A stretch of DNA of 53,936 bases from Comamonadaceae bacterium. GTDB taxonomy: Bacteria > Pseudomonadota > Gammaproteobacteria > Burkholderiales > Burkholderiaceae_C. The notes under the pieces are model-generated. The model was not told the DNA's origin, made no database searches, and saw only the letters and a program-made list of their open reading frames with translations. Location of the stretch: assembly GCA_947455145.1 (NCBI GenBank), contig CANGME010000020.1:1-53936 (forward strand), in the 5' to 3' direction. This document shows, piece after piece, positions 38,071-46,965 of this stretch (the first letter of the stretch is position 1; the number at the start of each line of letters is the position of its first letter). The position numbers were made by a program, and so were the translations under genes.

Positions 38071-38948
38071 GCCGCAGCGGTTTCAAAATAACGGTTGGCC
38101 ATCACCTGGCAGCGCTTGATGTAGCGGTGCTCATCAAGCCTGTAGTCGGGCACGGCGTTGTGCAGCGTGCCCATGTTGTCCCACATCAGCAAGTCGCCCA
38201 CTTGCCAGCGGTGCTTGTACTGGTACTTGGCTTGCAACTGGTGATCAAACAGAAAGCTCAACACGCGCTCACTTTCTTCTAGTGGCAATTCATTGATGCG
38301 CATGGCGTAGCCGGGGTTAGCGTACAGCACGCGTTTGCCGGTGATGGGGTGCGTCAAAAAAACCGGGTGCGACACGGGCGGTTTGGCGGCGCGCTGGGCT
38401 GGTGTGAGAGGTGGGCGCGTGCTTCCTTTTTCCATGCGCATCTTGTCCCAAAATTTGGCAAAGTCGTGCGTGATGGTCATGCCGTCGAGCTGCGTTTTAA
38501 GGGCCTCGGGCAAGTCGGCATACGCGGCGTGCATATTGCAGAACTCGGTGTTGCCCAGGGGCTCGCCGTTGCGGTGCGGAATCTCCAGGCCGTAAAGCAC
38601 ATTGGTGAAGGCGATCATGTGGCTGTAAGACATGTCGGTGTGCCAGTCTTGCCCGGCGTCGCTCATGCCCAGGGGCTTGCCGCTGGCATCGACCTTGTTG
38701 GACAGAATCATGATCTCCGGGATGGCCGGGTCTTGGTACATGTTGGCGACGTTGACCTCCAGCCGACCAAAGCGTTCTGAAAACGCTTTGAGCTGGGCCG
38801 ATGTCAGCACCTGCTTGGGGTAGGACAGCACGCCGTGTTGGCCCAGCGCTTGCTCCAGGGTTTTAAACTGTGCGTCGCTTAAGGACTGGGCCAGGTCGAG
38901 TCCCTCAACCCGCGCGCCCAAAGTTTGTCCGCTGGCAATGATGTTCAT
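38067..38948 (-). CDS. TauD/TfdA-family Fe(II)/2-oxoglutarate dioxygenase
   Basis: 293 residues from ATG 38946-38948, which has GGAG eight bases upstream; an earlier in-frame Met is rejected. The iron facial triad is visible as HTD in DWHTDMSYSHM and a distal His in GTLHNAVPDYR; the Arg in DEHRYIKRC probably binds 2-oxoglutarate. Family members hydroxylate sulfonates, chlorophenoxy acids or other organic acids. Neighbouring catabolic genes suggest a role in degrading an aromatic or sulfonated acid. Confidence 0.9.
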   Translation of the reverse strand: MNIIASGQTLGARVEGLDLAQSLSDAQFKTLEQALGQHGVLSYPKQVLTSAQLKAFSERFGRLEVNVANMYQDPAIPEIMILSNKVDASGKPLGMSDAGQDWHTDMSYSHMIAFTNVLYGLEIPHRNGEPLGNTEFCNMHAAYADLPEALKTQLDGMTITHDFAKFWDKMRMEKGSTRPPLTPAQRAAKPPVSHPVFLTHPITGKRVLYANPGYAMRINELPLEESERVLSFLFDHQLQAKYQYKHRWQVGDLLMWDNMGTLHNAVPDYRLDEHRYIKRCQVMANRYFETAAA

Positions 38949-38994
38949 TTCAAGCACTCCTGAAAAAAAGGATGGCATGGGCCTGCGCTGTACC

Positions 38995-39606
38995 TCAACC
39001 TTCCATGGCCCAGGCTTTGCTCATGGACTCTCGTTTCATGAAAATTTCTGCCCAGGCGGCAACGGCGGGAAAGCGGCTGCGCCATGTCAACTCGGGGTAG
39101 CGCAAGTCCAGGTACCACAGGGCGCAGCCCAGGGTGAGCAGGCCGATGTTGGGTTTTTGGCTCAGGGTGTGGGCGTTTTGCTCCAAATGGCGCATCGAGG
39201 TTTCGATCTTGTCGAGCTGGCCCACGCGCCAATCTTCCCAGCTCAGCGCTTCGGGGCGCAGCATGAGTTCGTAGCGCACTAGGATGGCAGCGTCCAGCAT
39301 ACCGTCGGCCAGGGCTTGCAGCGCTAGGCTGGCCCAACGCGCCGGACCTTCGGCGGGGAAGAGATCGCCCTTGCCCACGCTGTTGAGGTACTCGCAAATC
39401 ACGCGGCTGTCGTACAGCGCCATACCGTCATCGGTGACGAGGGTGGGCACTTTGCCCAGCGGGTTGCTGACGATGATGCTCTGGTCGCGCTTGACCGGGC
39501 CGGCACTGGCGGGCAAAAACTGCAACTGGTCGCCGATGTTCAGCTCATGCGCAACGGCCAGGCATTTACGGACATAGGGGGAGGTGGGGGAGAAGAAGAG
39601 TTTCAT
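38995..39606 (-). CDS. Glutathione S-transferase family protein
   Basis: 203 residues: N-terminal thioredoxin fold (KLFFSPTSPYVRKCLAVAHEL ... NPLGKVPTLVTDDG, with the glutathione-binding cis-Pro and DSRVICEYL) and a C-terminal helical domain. Lying next to an FAH-family gene, it could act as a maleylpyruvate-type isomerase, but its active-site segment is generic and this is only suggested by context. Confidence 0.87.
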   Translation of the reverse strand: MKLFFSPTSPYVRKCLAVAHELNIGDQLQFLPASAGPVKRDQSIIVSNPLGKVPTLVTDDGMALYDSRVICEYLNSVGKGDLFPAEGPARWASLALQALADGMLDAAILVRYELMLRPEALSWEDWRVGQLDKIETSMRHLEQNAHTLSQKPNIGLLTLGCALWYLDLRYPELTWRSRFPAVAAWAEIFMKRESMSKAWAMEG

Positions 39607-39638
39607 GGGGTTTCAAGGTTAAGTTGAAGGGAGTTCAG

Positions 39639-40643
39639 TCAATCCGGTTTGATGCGCGCCTTGAGCACAATATCTTTCCACAACTTTTGCTGTTGCGAAA
39701 TAAAGGCGGCGAACTCAGCTGAGGGCTCACCGCCGATGACGGCGTCTTCACTGGCAAAGCGCTCGGTGATGGTGGGCGAGCGCAGTGCTTTGCGGCATTC
39801 TTCCTGGATGCGTTTGATGGTGTCCGGCGGTGTAGCGCCCGGGACCATCACGCCGTACCACTGTACTGACTCAAAGCCTTTGTAGCCCATTTCTGCCACC
39901 GTGGGCAGGTCTGGCAAAGACGGCAAGCGCTGCGGTGTGCCGGTGGCTATGGCGCGCAGCTTGCCGCTGCGGATGTGGGGCAACAAAGCGGGTGTGCCTG
40001 CCGAGAAGGCCTGGGTGCGCCCGGCCAGCAAGTCGGTCAACGCTGGGCCGGTACCCCTGTAGGGGATGTGGGTGATGAACATGCCGGTGGTCAGCTTCAA
40101 ATACTCCATCGCCAAGTGGCCCGCGCTGGCGTTACCGGCCGAGCCGTAGTTGAGCTTACCCGGGTTGCGCCTTACATAGGCTACAAATTCGGTCAAGTTA
40201 CGTGCGGGTACATCGGGGTGAATGACAAACAGACTGGGAACTTTGGCCAGCATCGTGACAGGCGCGAAGTCGCGGTTCACGTCATAACCCGTGTTGGCAA
40301 AGATGTAGGGGTTGACCGCCAGCGAGCCGACGTGGCCCAAGATGAGGGTGTGGCCGTCTGCCGGCGCGCGCGCCACCTCTTGCATGGCGGGCACGCCACC
40401 GCCACCACTTTTGTTGTCGATGAGCACGGGTTGGCTGAGCTGTTTGGTGAGCTCGTTGGCCACCGTGCGGGCCACGATGTCGGACGTGCCGCCGGGCACA
40501 AAGGGAACGACAAATCGTACTGGCTTGCTGGGCCAGTTGTTCTGGGCGTGGGCAGCCCACGGCAGGGCAGACAGGCCTGTCAGACCTGTTGCGAGCGAAG
40601 CGCTTAGCAATTCCCGTCGGGTGAGTTCGTTAAAGGTTTTCAT
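39639..40643 (-). CDS. Tripartite tricarboxylate transporter receptor (Bug family), copy 3
   Basis: 334 residues with a twin-arginine-like start (NELTRRELLSASLATGL) and hydrophobic signal. Motifs WPSKPVRFVVPFVPGGTSDIVAR, DNKSGGGGVPAMQEVA, IPYRGTGPALTDLLAGRTQ. ATGA overlap with the upstream EthD-like gene. The RR motif suggests possible export by the Tat route, unlike the other copies except perhaps copy 4. Confidence 0.92.
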   Translation of the reverse strand: MKTFNELTRRELLSASLATGLTGLSALPWAAHAQNNWPSKPVRFVVPFVPGGTSDIVARTVANELTKQLSQPVLIDNKSGGGGVPAMQEVARAPADGHTLILGHVGSLAVNPYIFANTGYDVNRDFAPVTMLAKVPSLFVIHPDVPARNLTEFVAYVRRNPGKLNYGSAGNASAGHLAMEYLKLTTGMFITHIPYRGTGPALTDLLAGRTQAFSAGTPALLPHIRSGKLRAIATGTPQRLPSLPDLPTVAEMGYKGFESVQWYGVMVPGATPPDTIKRIQEECRKALRSPTITERFASEDAVIGGEPSAEFAAFISQQQKLWKDIVLKARIKPD

Positions 40644-41254
40644 GCGACGACATCAAACATGGTGCGTAAGGTGTTGGTGAAGTGCGGGCGGGCAATGTCG
40701 CTCCACGCTGTATGCCGCACCGCCAGCCAATCGGGTGAGCCCAGAGTTTCGGTTGTCACCAAGTCGTAGCAGGCGAAGGACACGGGTGAGCCCGCGCCGT
40801 GGTCGTGGTTCAGCAAGCGCATGGCGAGGATGCAGCCTGAGACTGCGGCCAGACCGGGCATGTGCTCGGTGTCGTACCAGCGGTAAATCTCATCGGCCCA
40901 GCCGTTTTCGGGGTCGGTCTCGACCACGTAATGGAAAACGGGCGTGTCGGCGTGCGACAAGCCGTCTCTTGAGAAGACGCTTTCCAGGCGTGCGACACGG
41001 ATGTTTTGGGCTTGCCCGCAGGCCTGCGCAAAGGCGGCGTGCAGCGTGGGTAGGGCGTCGTCACTCAGTTCGATGCGCTTGCTCAAACGTGCGTAGAGGT
41101 ACAGCGTTTGCGTGTCGGCTGACCAGGCCGAACGATGCAGGCTGAGAGGGGTGGGGCTTTGCTTGCAAAACAGTTGGGCAGCTTGGGCCAGTGCGGGCAC
41201 AGCATCAGGGCTGACGCTGGCTTTGATCAGAATGAAATCAGTGGGTTTGGTCAT
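40640..41254 (-). CDS. Hypothetical dimeric alpha-beta barrel (EthD-like) protein
   Basis: 204 residues, soluble, without signal peptide. The C-terminal half has EIYRWYDTEHMPGLAAVSGC, the W/Y-x-x-EH-pattern common to EthD-type ferredoxin-like barrels; the N-terminal half may be a diverged second copy of the same fold. Such small proteins often accompany aromatic or polyketide degradation genes. Function unknown. It ends inside the start of copy 3 of the Bug receptors and lies 12 bp after the AhpD-like gene. Confidence 0.7.
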   Translation of the reverse strand: MTKPTDFILIKASVSPDAVPALAQAAQLFCKQSPTPLSLHRSAWSADTQTLYLYARLSKRIELSDDALPTLHAAFAQACGQAQNIRVARLESVFSRDGLSHADTPVFHYVVETDPENGWADEIYRWYDTEHMPGLAAVSGCILAMRLLNHDHGAGSPVSFACYDLVTTETLGSPDWLAVRHTAWSDIARPHFTNTLRTMFDVVA

Positions 41255-41266
41255 GCGGCATGCCTC

Positions 41267-41797
41267 TCAATGCCCAATGTGCAAGGCCACCAGAAAGCGA
41301 GAGACCATGTTGTAAGCCGCCACGGTGGCCACCAGGTCGATCTTGCCTTGGGCGTTGAAGTGCGCTTGCACCTCGTCAAACAGCGCGTCGGGCACGTCGA
41401 TGTCACGTGTCATGGCATCGGCCAGGCGGATGGCGATGCGCTCTGCGGCGGACAAGGGCGCGTCCGCAGCCAAGGGCACAACGCGCATTGCGTCAATGGC
41501 TGCTTGGGTGACGCCAGCCGCCACCGCGTGCGGCACATGGGCGTCAAACTCATAAGGCGCACGGTTCAATACCGCCACGCGCAAGATGATCAGCTCACGC
41601 AGGGCCGCAGGCAGGCTGTTTCGGTTGCGCACGGCCGACAGCATTTGCTCCCAACCGTGGGCGATGGGCGGGCTGTTGAGCAGGATTTGGTAGAGCGGCG
41701 AGACACGGCCACGCTCAGCCGTGATTTGCGCTTCTTGCGCGGCCAGCTCAGGGCGCGTGCCGGGGGGGATGGGGGAGATGCGGACGGCAGAGGTCAT
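41267..41797 (-). CDS. Carboxymuconolactone decarboxylase/AhpD-like protein without CxxC
   Basis: 176 residues of the CMD/AhpD fold (RELIILRVAVLNRAPYEFDAHVPHAVAAGV). The segment that carries CxxC in peroxidase-type members is APYEFDAH here, so thiol chemistry is unlikely; Glu and His of the motif remain. Similar proteins in Burkholderiales occur in degradation clusters. No substrate can be given. Confidence 0.85.
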   Translation of the reverse strand: MTSAVRISPIPPGTRPELAAQEAQITAERGRVSPLYQILLNSPPIAHGWEQMLSAVRNRNSLPAALRELIILRVAVLNRAPYEFDAHVPHAVAAGVTQAAIDAMRVVPLAADAPLSAAERIAIRLADAMTRDIDVPDALFDEVQAHFNAQGKIDLVATVAAYNMVSRFLVALHIGH

Positions 41798-41815
41798 GGC
41801 TTAAGAGTTGATGCG

Positions 41816-42802
41816 TTAATCGGGTTTGATGTTCTTGGACTTCACCACGCGCGCCCACTTGGCGCTGTCGTTTTTGAGCAGGTTGGCCAACTCGGCCGGG
41901 GTAGAGGCTGCGGGCTCAGCGCCTGAGGCCATTAACTTGGATTTAACGGCCTCGCTCGCCAGCGTGCGGCGTACAGCTTGGTTCACGCGATCTACCTCGG
42001 CTGATGGCGTGCCCTTGCTGGTGAACAGCGCGTACCAGTTGTCAGAGTCAACGCCTGGAACACCCATTTCTTCAAAGGTTTTGACATCGGGCAACAGCGG
42101 GTGGCGCTTGTTTGCGGCCAGTGCGATGGGCTTAAGCTTGCCGCCCTTAATGTGGCCGATCAGCCCGGGAATGTCACCAAAAAAACCGTTGACGTGGCCT
42201 GCAATCACATCGGTGATGGCAGGGGCTGCGCCTTTGTAGGGCACGTGCAGTACGTTGAGTTTTGCCGCATCGTTGAGTAGCTCCAGCGCTAAATGCGGCA
42301 CGCTACCCGTGCCGGATGAGGCCATGGTCAGTGGTGCAGCCTTTTGCGCAGCGCCTTGGCGACTGGTGGCTACAAACTCGGCACCCGTGTTGTAGGGCGC
42401 ATTAGCCCCCACCACCAACACCTCTACGTTGTTGACCACCAGCGACACGGGGGCGAGGTCACGCACAGGGTCGTAGCTGAGCTTGTCATACAGCGCTGGG
42501 TTGATGGCCACTGCGCCTACGCTGGTCAGCCATAACACGCTGCCATCGGGTGCTGCCCGTGAGACAAACTCGGCCGCAATAGCCCCATTGGCCCCTGCTT
42601 TGTTCTCGACGATGACTTGGTGGCCCAGCTCTTTGCTCAAGGGTTCGGCCAGCGTGCGGGCCACAAAGTCCACCGGCCCACCGGGTGGAAAAGCCACGAT
42701 GATGCGCGTGGTTTTGGTTTGAGCCAGTGCGCTGCAAGACAAGACTGCACTGACCGCTGAGAGAGCAAGTGTGCGACGGGAGAAGTTAAAGTTTTTCATC
42801 AA
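41816..42802 (-). CDS. Tripartite tricarboxylate transporter receptor (Bug family), copy 4
   Basis: 328 residues with a signal peptide (NFSRRTLALSAVSAVLSCSALAQ). Motifs TRIIVAFPPGGPVDFVAR, VENKAGANGAIAAEFVSRA, VPYKGAAPAITDVIAGHVN. Two adjacent ATGs (42802, 42799) are possible. It sits between the SDR and AhpD-like genes of the minus-strand run. Confidence 0.92.
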   Translation of the reverse strand: MMKNFNFSRRTLALSAVSAVLSCSALAQTKTTRIIVAFPPGGPVDFVARTLAEPLSKELGHQVIVENKAGANGAIAAEFVSRAAPDGSVLWLTSVGAVAINPALYDKLSYDPVRDLAPVSLVVNNVEVLVVGANAPYNTGAEFVATSRQGAAQKAAPLTMASSGTGSVPHLALELLNDAAKLNVLHVPYKGAAPAITDVIAGHVNGFFGDIPGLIGHIKGGKLKPIALAANKRHPLLPDVKTFEEMGVPGVDSDNWYALFTSKGTPSAEVDRVNQAVRRTLASEAVKSKLMASGAEPAASTPAELANLLKNDSAKWARVVKSKNIKPD

Positions 42803-42817
42803 ATTTCCTATGGGATT

Positions 42818-43666
42818 TCAATCACACCGTACCGACATGCCACCGTCCACCACGATCTCGGTGCCGGTGACAAAACGCGATTCATCGCAGGCCAAGAAAA
42901 GCGCCGCGTTGGCCGTGTCGCGCCCATCGCCCATGAAGGGCAGGGGGATGCGCGACTGGCGTTGTTTGAGCAGGGCTTCTACGTCACCGCCCGCCCGTTG
43001 CCCGGCCAGCCGCACCTCCACCATGGGTGTGTGCAACTGCCCCGGCACCACGGTGTTCACGCGCAGGCCCTGCTTGGCGTACTGCACCGCAAGCACGCGG
43101 GAGAACTGAATCACTCCGGCCTTGGTGGCCGCGTAGGCAATCTGCGCCGCGCCCGTCCAGCGTGTGCCGGAGGTGGAGGCGATGTTGACAATTGCGCCGC
43201 TGCCCTGCGTCACCATGTGCGGCAACACGTGTTTGCAGGTGAGGAAGACGCTTTTGAGGTTGTGGTCAATCTGCGCGTCCCACACCTCTTCGCTCATCTC
43301 CACTGGCCCGCCCTTGGCCGAGCCGCCCACGTTGTTGACGAGGATGTCAATGCGGCCCAGCTCGGCCATGCAACGAGTCACCACAGCGGCGATTTCTGCG
43401 CTGCTGGTGACGTCGCAACTGGCCGCGACAAACGTGCCGCCGGCCTCGGTCACTAAACGTGCTGTTTCCTTCATGCGATCCATGTCCCGATCCACACCAA
43501 AAATGGCAGCACCTTCTTGCGCAAAGCGCACCGCAATGGCGCGGCCATTGCCCCAGCCGGGACCGACTGAGCCAGCGCCGGTGATCAAGGCCACCTTGCC
43601 TGCCAGTCGACCTGGCCGAAGTGATGGAATAGGAGAGGGGACTGCGGTAAGTAAATTTGCGCTCAT
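42818..43666 (-). CDS. Short-chain dehydrogenase/reductase
   Basis: 282 residues. The glycine-rich loop is expanded (TGAGSVGPGWGNGRAIA in place of TGxxxGIG). The NNVGG motif, active-site Ser (NIASTSGTRW) and YAATK catalytic pair are present; the C-terminal end is typical (DGGMSVRCD). Second gene of the run, 35 bp after the amidohydrolase. Substrate unknown; ring-dihydrodiol or hydroxy-acid dehydrogenation would fit the context. Confidence 0.9.
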   Translation of the reverse strand: MSANLLTAVPSPIPSLRPGRLAGKVALITGAGSVGPGWGNGRAIAVRFAQEGAAIFGVDRDMDRMKETARLVTEAGGTFVAASCDVTSSAEIAAVVTRCMAELGRIDILVNNVGGSAKGGPVEMSEEVWDAQIDHNLKSVFLTCKHVLPHMVTQGSGAIVNIASTSGTRWTGAAQIAYAATKAGVIQFSRVLAVQYAKQGLRVNTVVPGQLHTPMVEVRLAGQRAGGDVEALLKQRQSRIPLPFMGDGRDTANAALFLACDESRFVTGTEIVVDGGMSVRCD

Positions 43667-43701
43667 AGATTCTGATTTTGAGAGGAAAGTCGGTAAAAAA
43701 T

Positions 43702-44592
43702 CTACGCGGTAAACCCGTAGAGCCGCTCTGGGTTGTGCACCATCAATTGCGCCAGCCGCTCAGGCGTGGTGGCAATGCGTGCCAGCGCATCGAAGAGCAC
43801 GCCGTCATCAGGCACATGGTTGTGGTTGGGGTGCGGCCAGTCGGTGCCCCACACGCAGCGGTCGGGGTAGCTCTCTAGCAGCAGGCGGGCCAAGGGCACG
43901 CCGTGGGGGTAGGGTGGGTTGGGGTCAATGCGGTCAATGCCGCTGACCTTCACCCAAAACTGCGGGTTTTTTAGCAGGTCATGCAGCGCGGCAAAGTCAG
44001 CGTGCTCCGCACCCAGTGCTGCATCCACGCGGCCCATGTGGTCAATCACCACCGGCACGGCGCTGCGCGCGAGGGGCTCAGCAATCAGGTGAATCATGCT
44101 GCTTTCGAAATGCACTTGCAAGTGCAAGCCCAGGGGCTTGAGCCGCTGAGTCAGCGCCAAAATATCGGCCATGGTGTTGTCCACCATTCCCTTGTTCATG
44201 AAGTGAAAGCGCACGCCCTTAAAGCCCGCATCGGCCAAGCGGCGCAACTCTGAGTCCGCCACGTTCACTGGCACCAGCGCCACGCCCAGGTAGCGGCGTT
44301 CGCTGGCCTCAATGGCGTCTTCCACCACGCGGTTGTCAAAGCCGTGGATGAGCGACTGCACGATCACGCAGCGGCTCACACCCATTTGGCGGTGCATGGC
44401 AAACAGCGTTTCTTTGGGTGCATCAACGGGCGTCCAGGTGCGGTCTGCCGCATAGGGAAAGCGCGCGCCGGGGCCGAAGATGTGGACGTGGGTGTCGCAA
44501 CTGTTTTCAGGCAGTTTTGTCGTCGTGGTTGTGGGCTGCAGCTTGTAGGTGAGCAGTGGGGCTTTACCTGGGGTGGGGGTGTGTTGGGTCAT
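43702..44592 (-). CDS. Amidohydrolase family 2 protein (LigI-like lactonase)
   Basis: 296 residues, same family as the product at 32934-33854: CDTHVHIFGPGARFPYAADR near the start, VIDHMGRVDA in the middle and WGTDWPHPN with the metal-binding Asp. First gene of the minus-strand catabolic run; 650 bp without a gene lie upstream, ending in the large inverted repeat. Probably hydrolyses a lactone or C-C bond of a ring-cleavage product (family inference). Confidence 0.88.
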   Translation of the reverse strand: MTQHTPTPGKAPLLTYKLQPTTTTTKLPENSCDTHVHIFGPGARFPYAADRTWTPVDAPKETLFAMHRQMGVSRCVIVQSLIHGFDNRVVEDAIEASERRYLGVALVPVNVADSELRRLADAGFKGVRFHFMNKGMVDNTMADILALTQRLKPLGLHLQVHFESSMIHLIAEPLARSAVPVVIDHMGRVDAALGAEHADFAALHDLLKNPQFWVKVSGIDRIDPNPPYPHGVPLARLLLESYPDRCVWGTDWPHPNHNHVPDDGVLFDALARIATTPERLAQLMVHNPERLYGFTA

Positions 44593-44708
44593 GGTGGGGG
44601 CAGTTTAGCAAGCTCTTTTTGAGCTTTTCTCACCTTTTGTTTTGGTGAGTTGCCGTGTCTGTTCTTCCTTGGTTGGCGAACGCACCGAGTGTCCGGGGCT
44701 GTTCAAGA

Positions 44709-44750
44709 TCAGTTGAGGACAGAGCTACGCTTCGCTTCGGTCTGTCCCGC
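44709..44750. repeat. Short dispersed palindromic repeat, copy near the inverted duplication
   Basis: TCAGTTGAGGACAG (44709-44722) and GGTCTGTCCCGC (44739-44750) can fold through GGACAGA/TCTGTCC. The same two ends, with another spacer, occur inverted at 23570-23603. Confidence 0.5.
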
Positions 44751-44760
44751 AAGGTTTCAT

Positions 44761-45101
44761 GAACGCTCGCGCAGGATGGTTTGTAGTGCTTGAAAACGGT
44801 TGGCGTAACCACCGGTTGAGTGCGGAAAATTTTGCAGCACGCGCGAATGGCCGCTACGCCCCTCCCCAGCCACTCGGCACGTCTGCGGAGTGGGTTTGAG
44901 AACAGCCTGTCGCTCAGCAGGTTGTGGAGGAGCTCGGCAATTTTGACTTTCCATCTTTCGCGCACCACCATCTACGCTAAGGCAGGTCAATGCGTGGGGT
45001 CGGGCGCAGGGGCCATTCGCGCGTGCCTCAAAATTTTCCGCACTCAACCGGTCGTTACGTCACGCTCCCCGCGCCCTACAAACCATAATGCGCGAGCGTG
45101 C
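44761..45101. repeat. 341-bp element with about 92-bp imperfect inverted arms
   Basis: Left arm 44761-44852 and right arm 45011-45101 are inverted copies. The best blocks are 44811-44834 with 45029-45052 (24 bp, perfect), 44838-44852 with 45011-45025 (15 bp, perfect) and 44761-44786 with 45076-45101 (23 of 26). The 158-bp centre shows no convincing gene. It occupies most of the 650-bp gap between the divergent amidohydrolase and FAD-oxidoreductase genes. It could be a MITE-like element, an inverted duplication of a promoter region, or the scar of an excised mobile element. Confidence 0.75.
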
Positions 45102-45243
45102 CCCGGAGAACGAGCCCACCCTTGACCAGCCGTGCCCACCAAGCCCGAATGGCGAAGCCACATAAGCCAAGCAATCCACCTCTCACAAACGTAAGAGAAA
45201 ATCCACGAATCCAAAACCACAGACCCAACAGAGAAAGAAGCAA

Positions 45244-46347
45244 ATGGACAAACTAGATTGCATCGTCATAGGCGCTGGCGTCGTAGGCCTGGCCGTGGCC
45301 CGGGCCTTGGCTTTGCAGGGCCGCGAGGTCATGGTGCTGGAGGCGGCAGACGCCATTGGCACACAGACCAGCTCTCGCAATAGCGAAGTTATCCACGCCG
45401 GCATCTACTACCCGCAAGGCTCGCTCAAAGCGCGGCTGTGCGTGCAGGGGCGGCAAATGCTGTATGACTATTGCGAGGCACGCGGCATCGGCCACCGCCG
45501 CTGCGGCAAGCTCATCGTGGCTACCAACGACGCCCAGCAAGCTCAACTGCAAGCCATTCAAGCCAAAGCCGCAGCCAACGGCGTGCACGACCTTGTATTG
45601 CTCACCCGCGAGCAAGCCGTAGCAATGGAGCCCGCGCTGCATTGCGTGGCCGCGCTGCACTCGCCCAGCACCGGCATCGTGGACAGCCACGCGCTCATGC
45701 TGGCCTTGCAAGGCGACCTAGAGCACGCGGGCGGCATGGTGGTGCTCAACGCTCCGCTGGCCCGTGCCGAGGTTTCTTCCGACGGGCTGATGCTCCAAAT
45801 GCAAGACGGCACCCAGCTCATCGCCAACAGCGTCATCAACGCCGCAGGCGTTCACACCCCCGCTGTGGCCCGCACCTTTGAAGGGCTAGACGCCCGCCAC
45901 GTGCCTGCCGCCTACTACTGCAAAGGCAACTACTTCACCCTATCGGGCCGCTCACCGTTTCAGCACCTCATCTACCCCGTGCCCGAAGCCGCAGGCCTGG
46001 GCGTGCACCTCACGGTGGATCTGGGCGGCCAAGCCAAGTTTGGCCCGGATGTGCAGTGGGTCGATTCGCCGGACGAACTGGTGGTGCAACCCGCACGCGG
46101 CGAAGTCTTTTATGCCGAGGTGCGCAAATACTGGCCAGCCCTGCCCGACGGGGCTTTGCTGCCGGGCTATGCCGGCATTCGCCCCAAGATCAACGCGCAG
46201 CACGAGGCCGCGAGTGACTTTTTGATTCAAGGGCCTGCTGAGCACGGCGTGCCTGGGTTGGTCAACCTCTTCGGCATCGAGTCGCCGGGGTTGACGAGTT
46301 CGCTGGCGATTGGGGAGTGGGTGGCGGAGTTGCTATTGAAACAATAG
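45244..46347 (+). CDS. FAD-dependent oxidoreductase (DAO family, LhgO-like)
   Basis: 367 residues. N-terminal FAD-binding Rossmann fold [40 protein letters not shown] and [11 protein letters not shown] are typical of the L-2-hydroxyglutarate oxidase branch, as is [11 protein letters not shown] with a C-terminal [17 protein letters not shown]. It would oxidise L-2-hydroxyglutarate or a similar 2-hydroxy acid, passing electrons to quinone or oxygen. A GAGAAAGAAG ribosome-binding region precedes the ATG. It is transcribed away from the catabolic run. Confidence 0.9.
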   Translation: MDKLDCIVIGAGVVGLAVARALALQGREVMVLEAADAIGTQTSSRNSEVIHAGIYYPQGSLKARLCVQGRQMLYDYCEARGIGHRRCGKLIVATNDAQQAQLQAIQAKAAANGVHDLVLLTREQAVAMEPALHCVAALHSPSTGIVDSHALMLALQGDLEHAGGMVVLNAPLARAEVSSDGLMLQMQDGTQLIANSVINAAGVHTPAVARTFEGLDARHVPAAYYCKGNYFTLSGRSPFQHLIYPVPEAAGLGVHLTVDLGGQAKFGPDVQWVDSPDELVVQPARGEVFYAEVRKYWPALPDGALLPGYAGIRPKINAQHEAASDFLIQGPAEHGVPGLVNLFGIESPGLTSSLAIGEWVAELLLKQ

Positions 46348-46501
46348 CTTCTTACGCTTGCTTCTATTGATCTATAGCACCTAGACCCTATAGGTAGAGG
46401 CGGCCCATGCGCACAGCGTTGACACCCATGGTCAGACCATCGGTTCCGTGCCCACATGTTTACTCCAGTGGGTTAAAACGTCAGTCAGTTAAGTGCGCTC
46501 T

Positions 46502-46942
46502 TCACTTTTGTCCATCTATCACGCGATCCATCATTTTGTCTTTCAGGTTGACATCGCGAGCCAGGTCAAGCGAATCGCGCAGCGAAGGTCTTGCTTTGCC
46601 TGTTGGTGACGACTCGTTCGGTTTGGCGGCGACTTGTGCGGGCAAAACATTGACTGGTGGCCCCGCAACGGGTTTTTCTGTGGAGCCGGGTGGGCACTCC
46701 AGATTGGTGTAAGAAACCTGCTGACCTTTGAAACACTTGCGCATGCCCCCTGACGTGGCTTGCGGCGCAGCGGATGCGGTTGATGATGGCCCATATTCGC
46801 GCACCGTGCCGTTGTCAAACTTGATCGCTTTGGGCGGTGGCGGTGAGGGCGAAAACAGCGCCTCAACAGCTTGGCGCTTGCTCCATGCAGCACCGATGGC
46901 AATGAGGACGGCAAGAGCGATAAAAAGAGCACGCAGTGTCAT
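46502..46942 (-). CDS. Membrane-anchored DUF4124-like hypothetical protein
   Basis: 146 residues: one N-terminal hydrophobic helix (LRALFIALAVLIAIGAAW) acting as signal anchor, a Pro/Ser-rich linker, and a short domain MRKCFKGQQVSYTNLECPPGS whose two cysteines and YxxxxCPxG pattern resemble DUF4124-type periplasmic proteins. The C-terminal third is charged. Function unknown. It is 23 bp downstream of the dihydroxyphthalate-decarboxylase-like gene. Confidence 0.75.
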   Translation of the reverse strand: MTLRALFIALAVLIAIGAAWSKRQAVEALFSPSPPPPKAIKFDNGTVREYGPSSTASAAPQATSGGMRKCFKGQQVSYTNLECPPGSTEKPVAGPPVNVLPAQVAAKPNESSPTGKARPSLRDSLDLARDVNLKDKMMDRVIDGQK

Positions 46943-46965
46943 AAGTCAGTAGCAAGCTTTCTCAA

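Noticed and set aside
44630-45125. Several 95-115 residue ORFs in the gap upstream of the amidohydrolase gene
   Set aside because: They are read from both arms of the inverted repeat in both directions, have Cys/Arg/His-rich compositions and no initiation sites.
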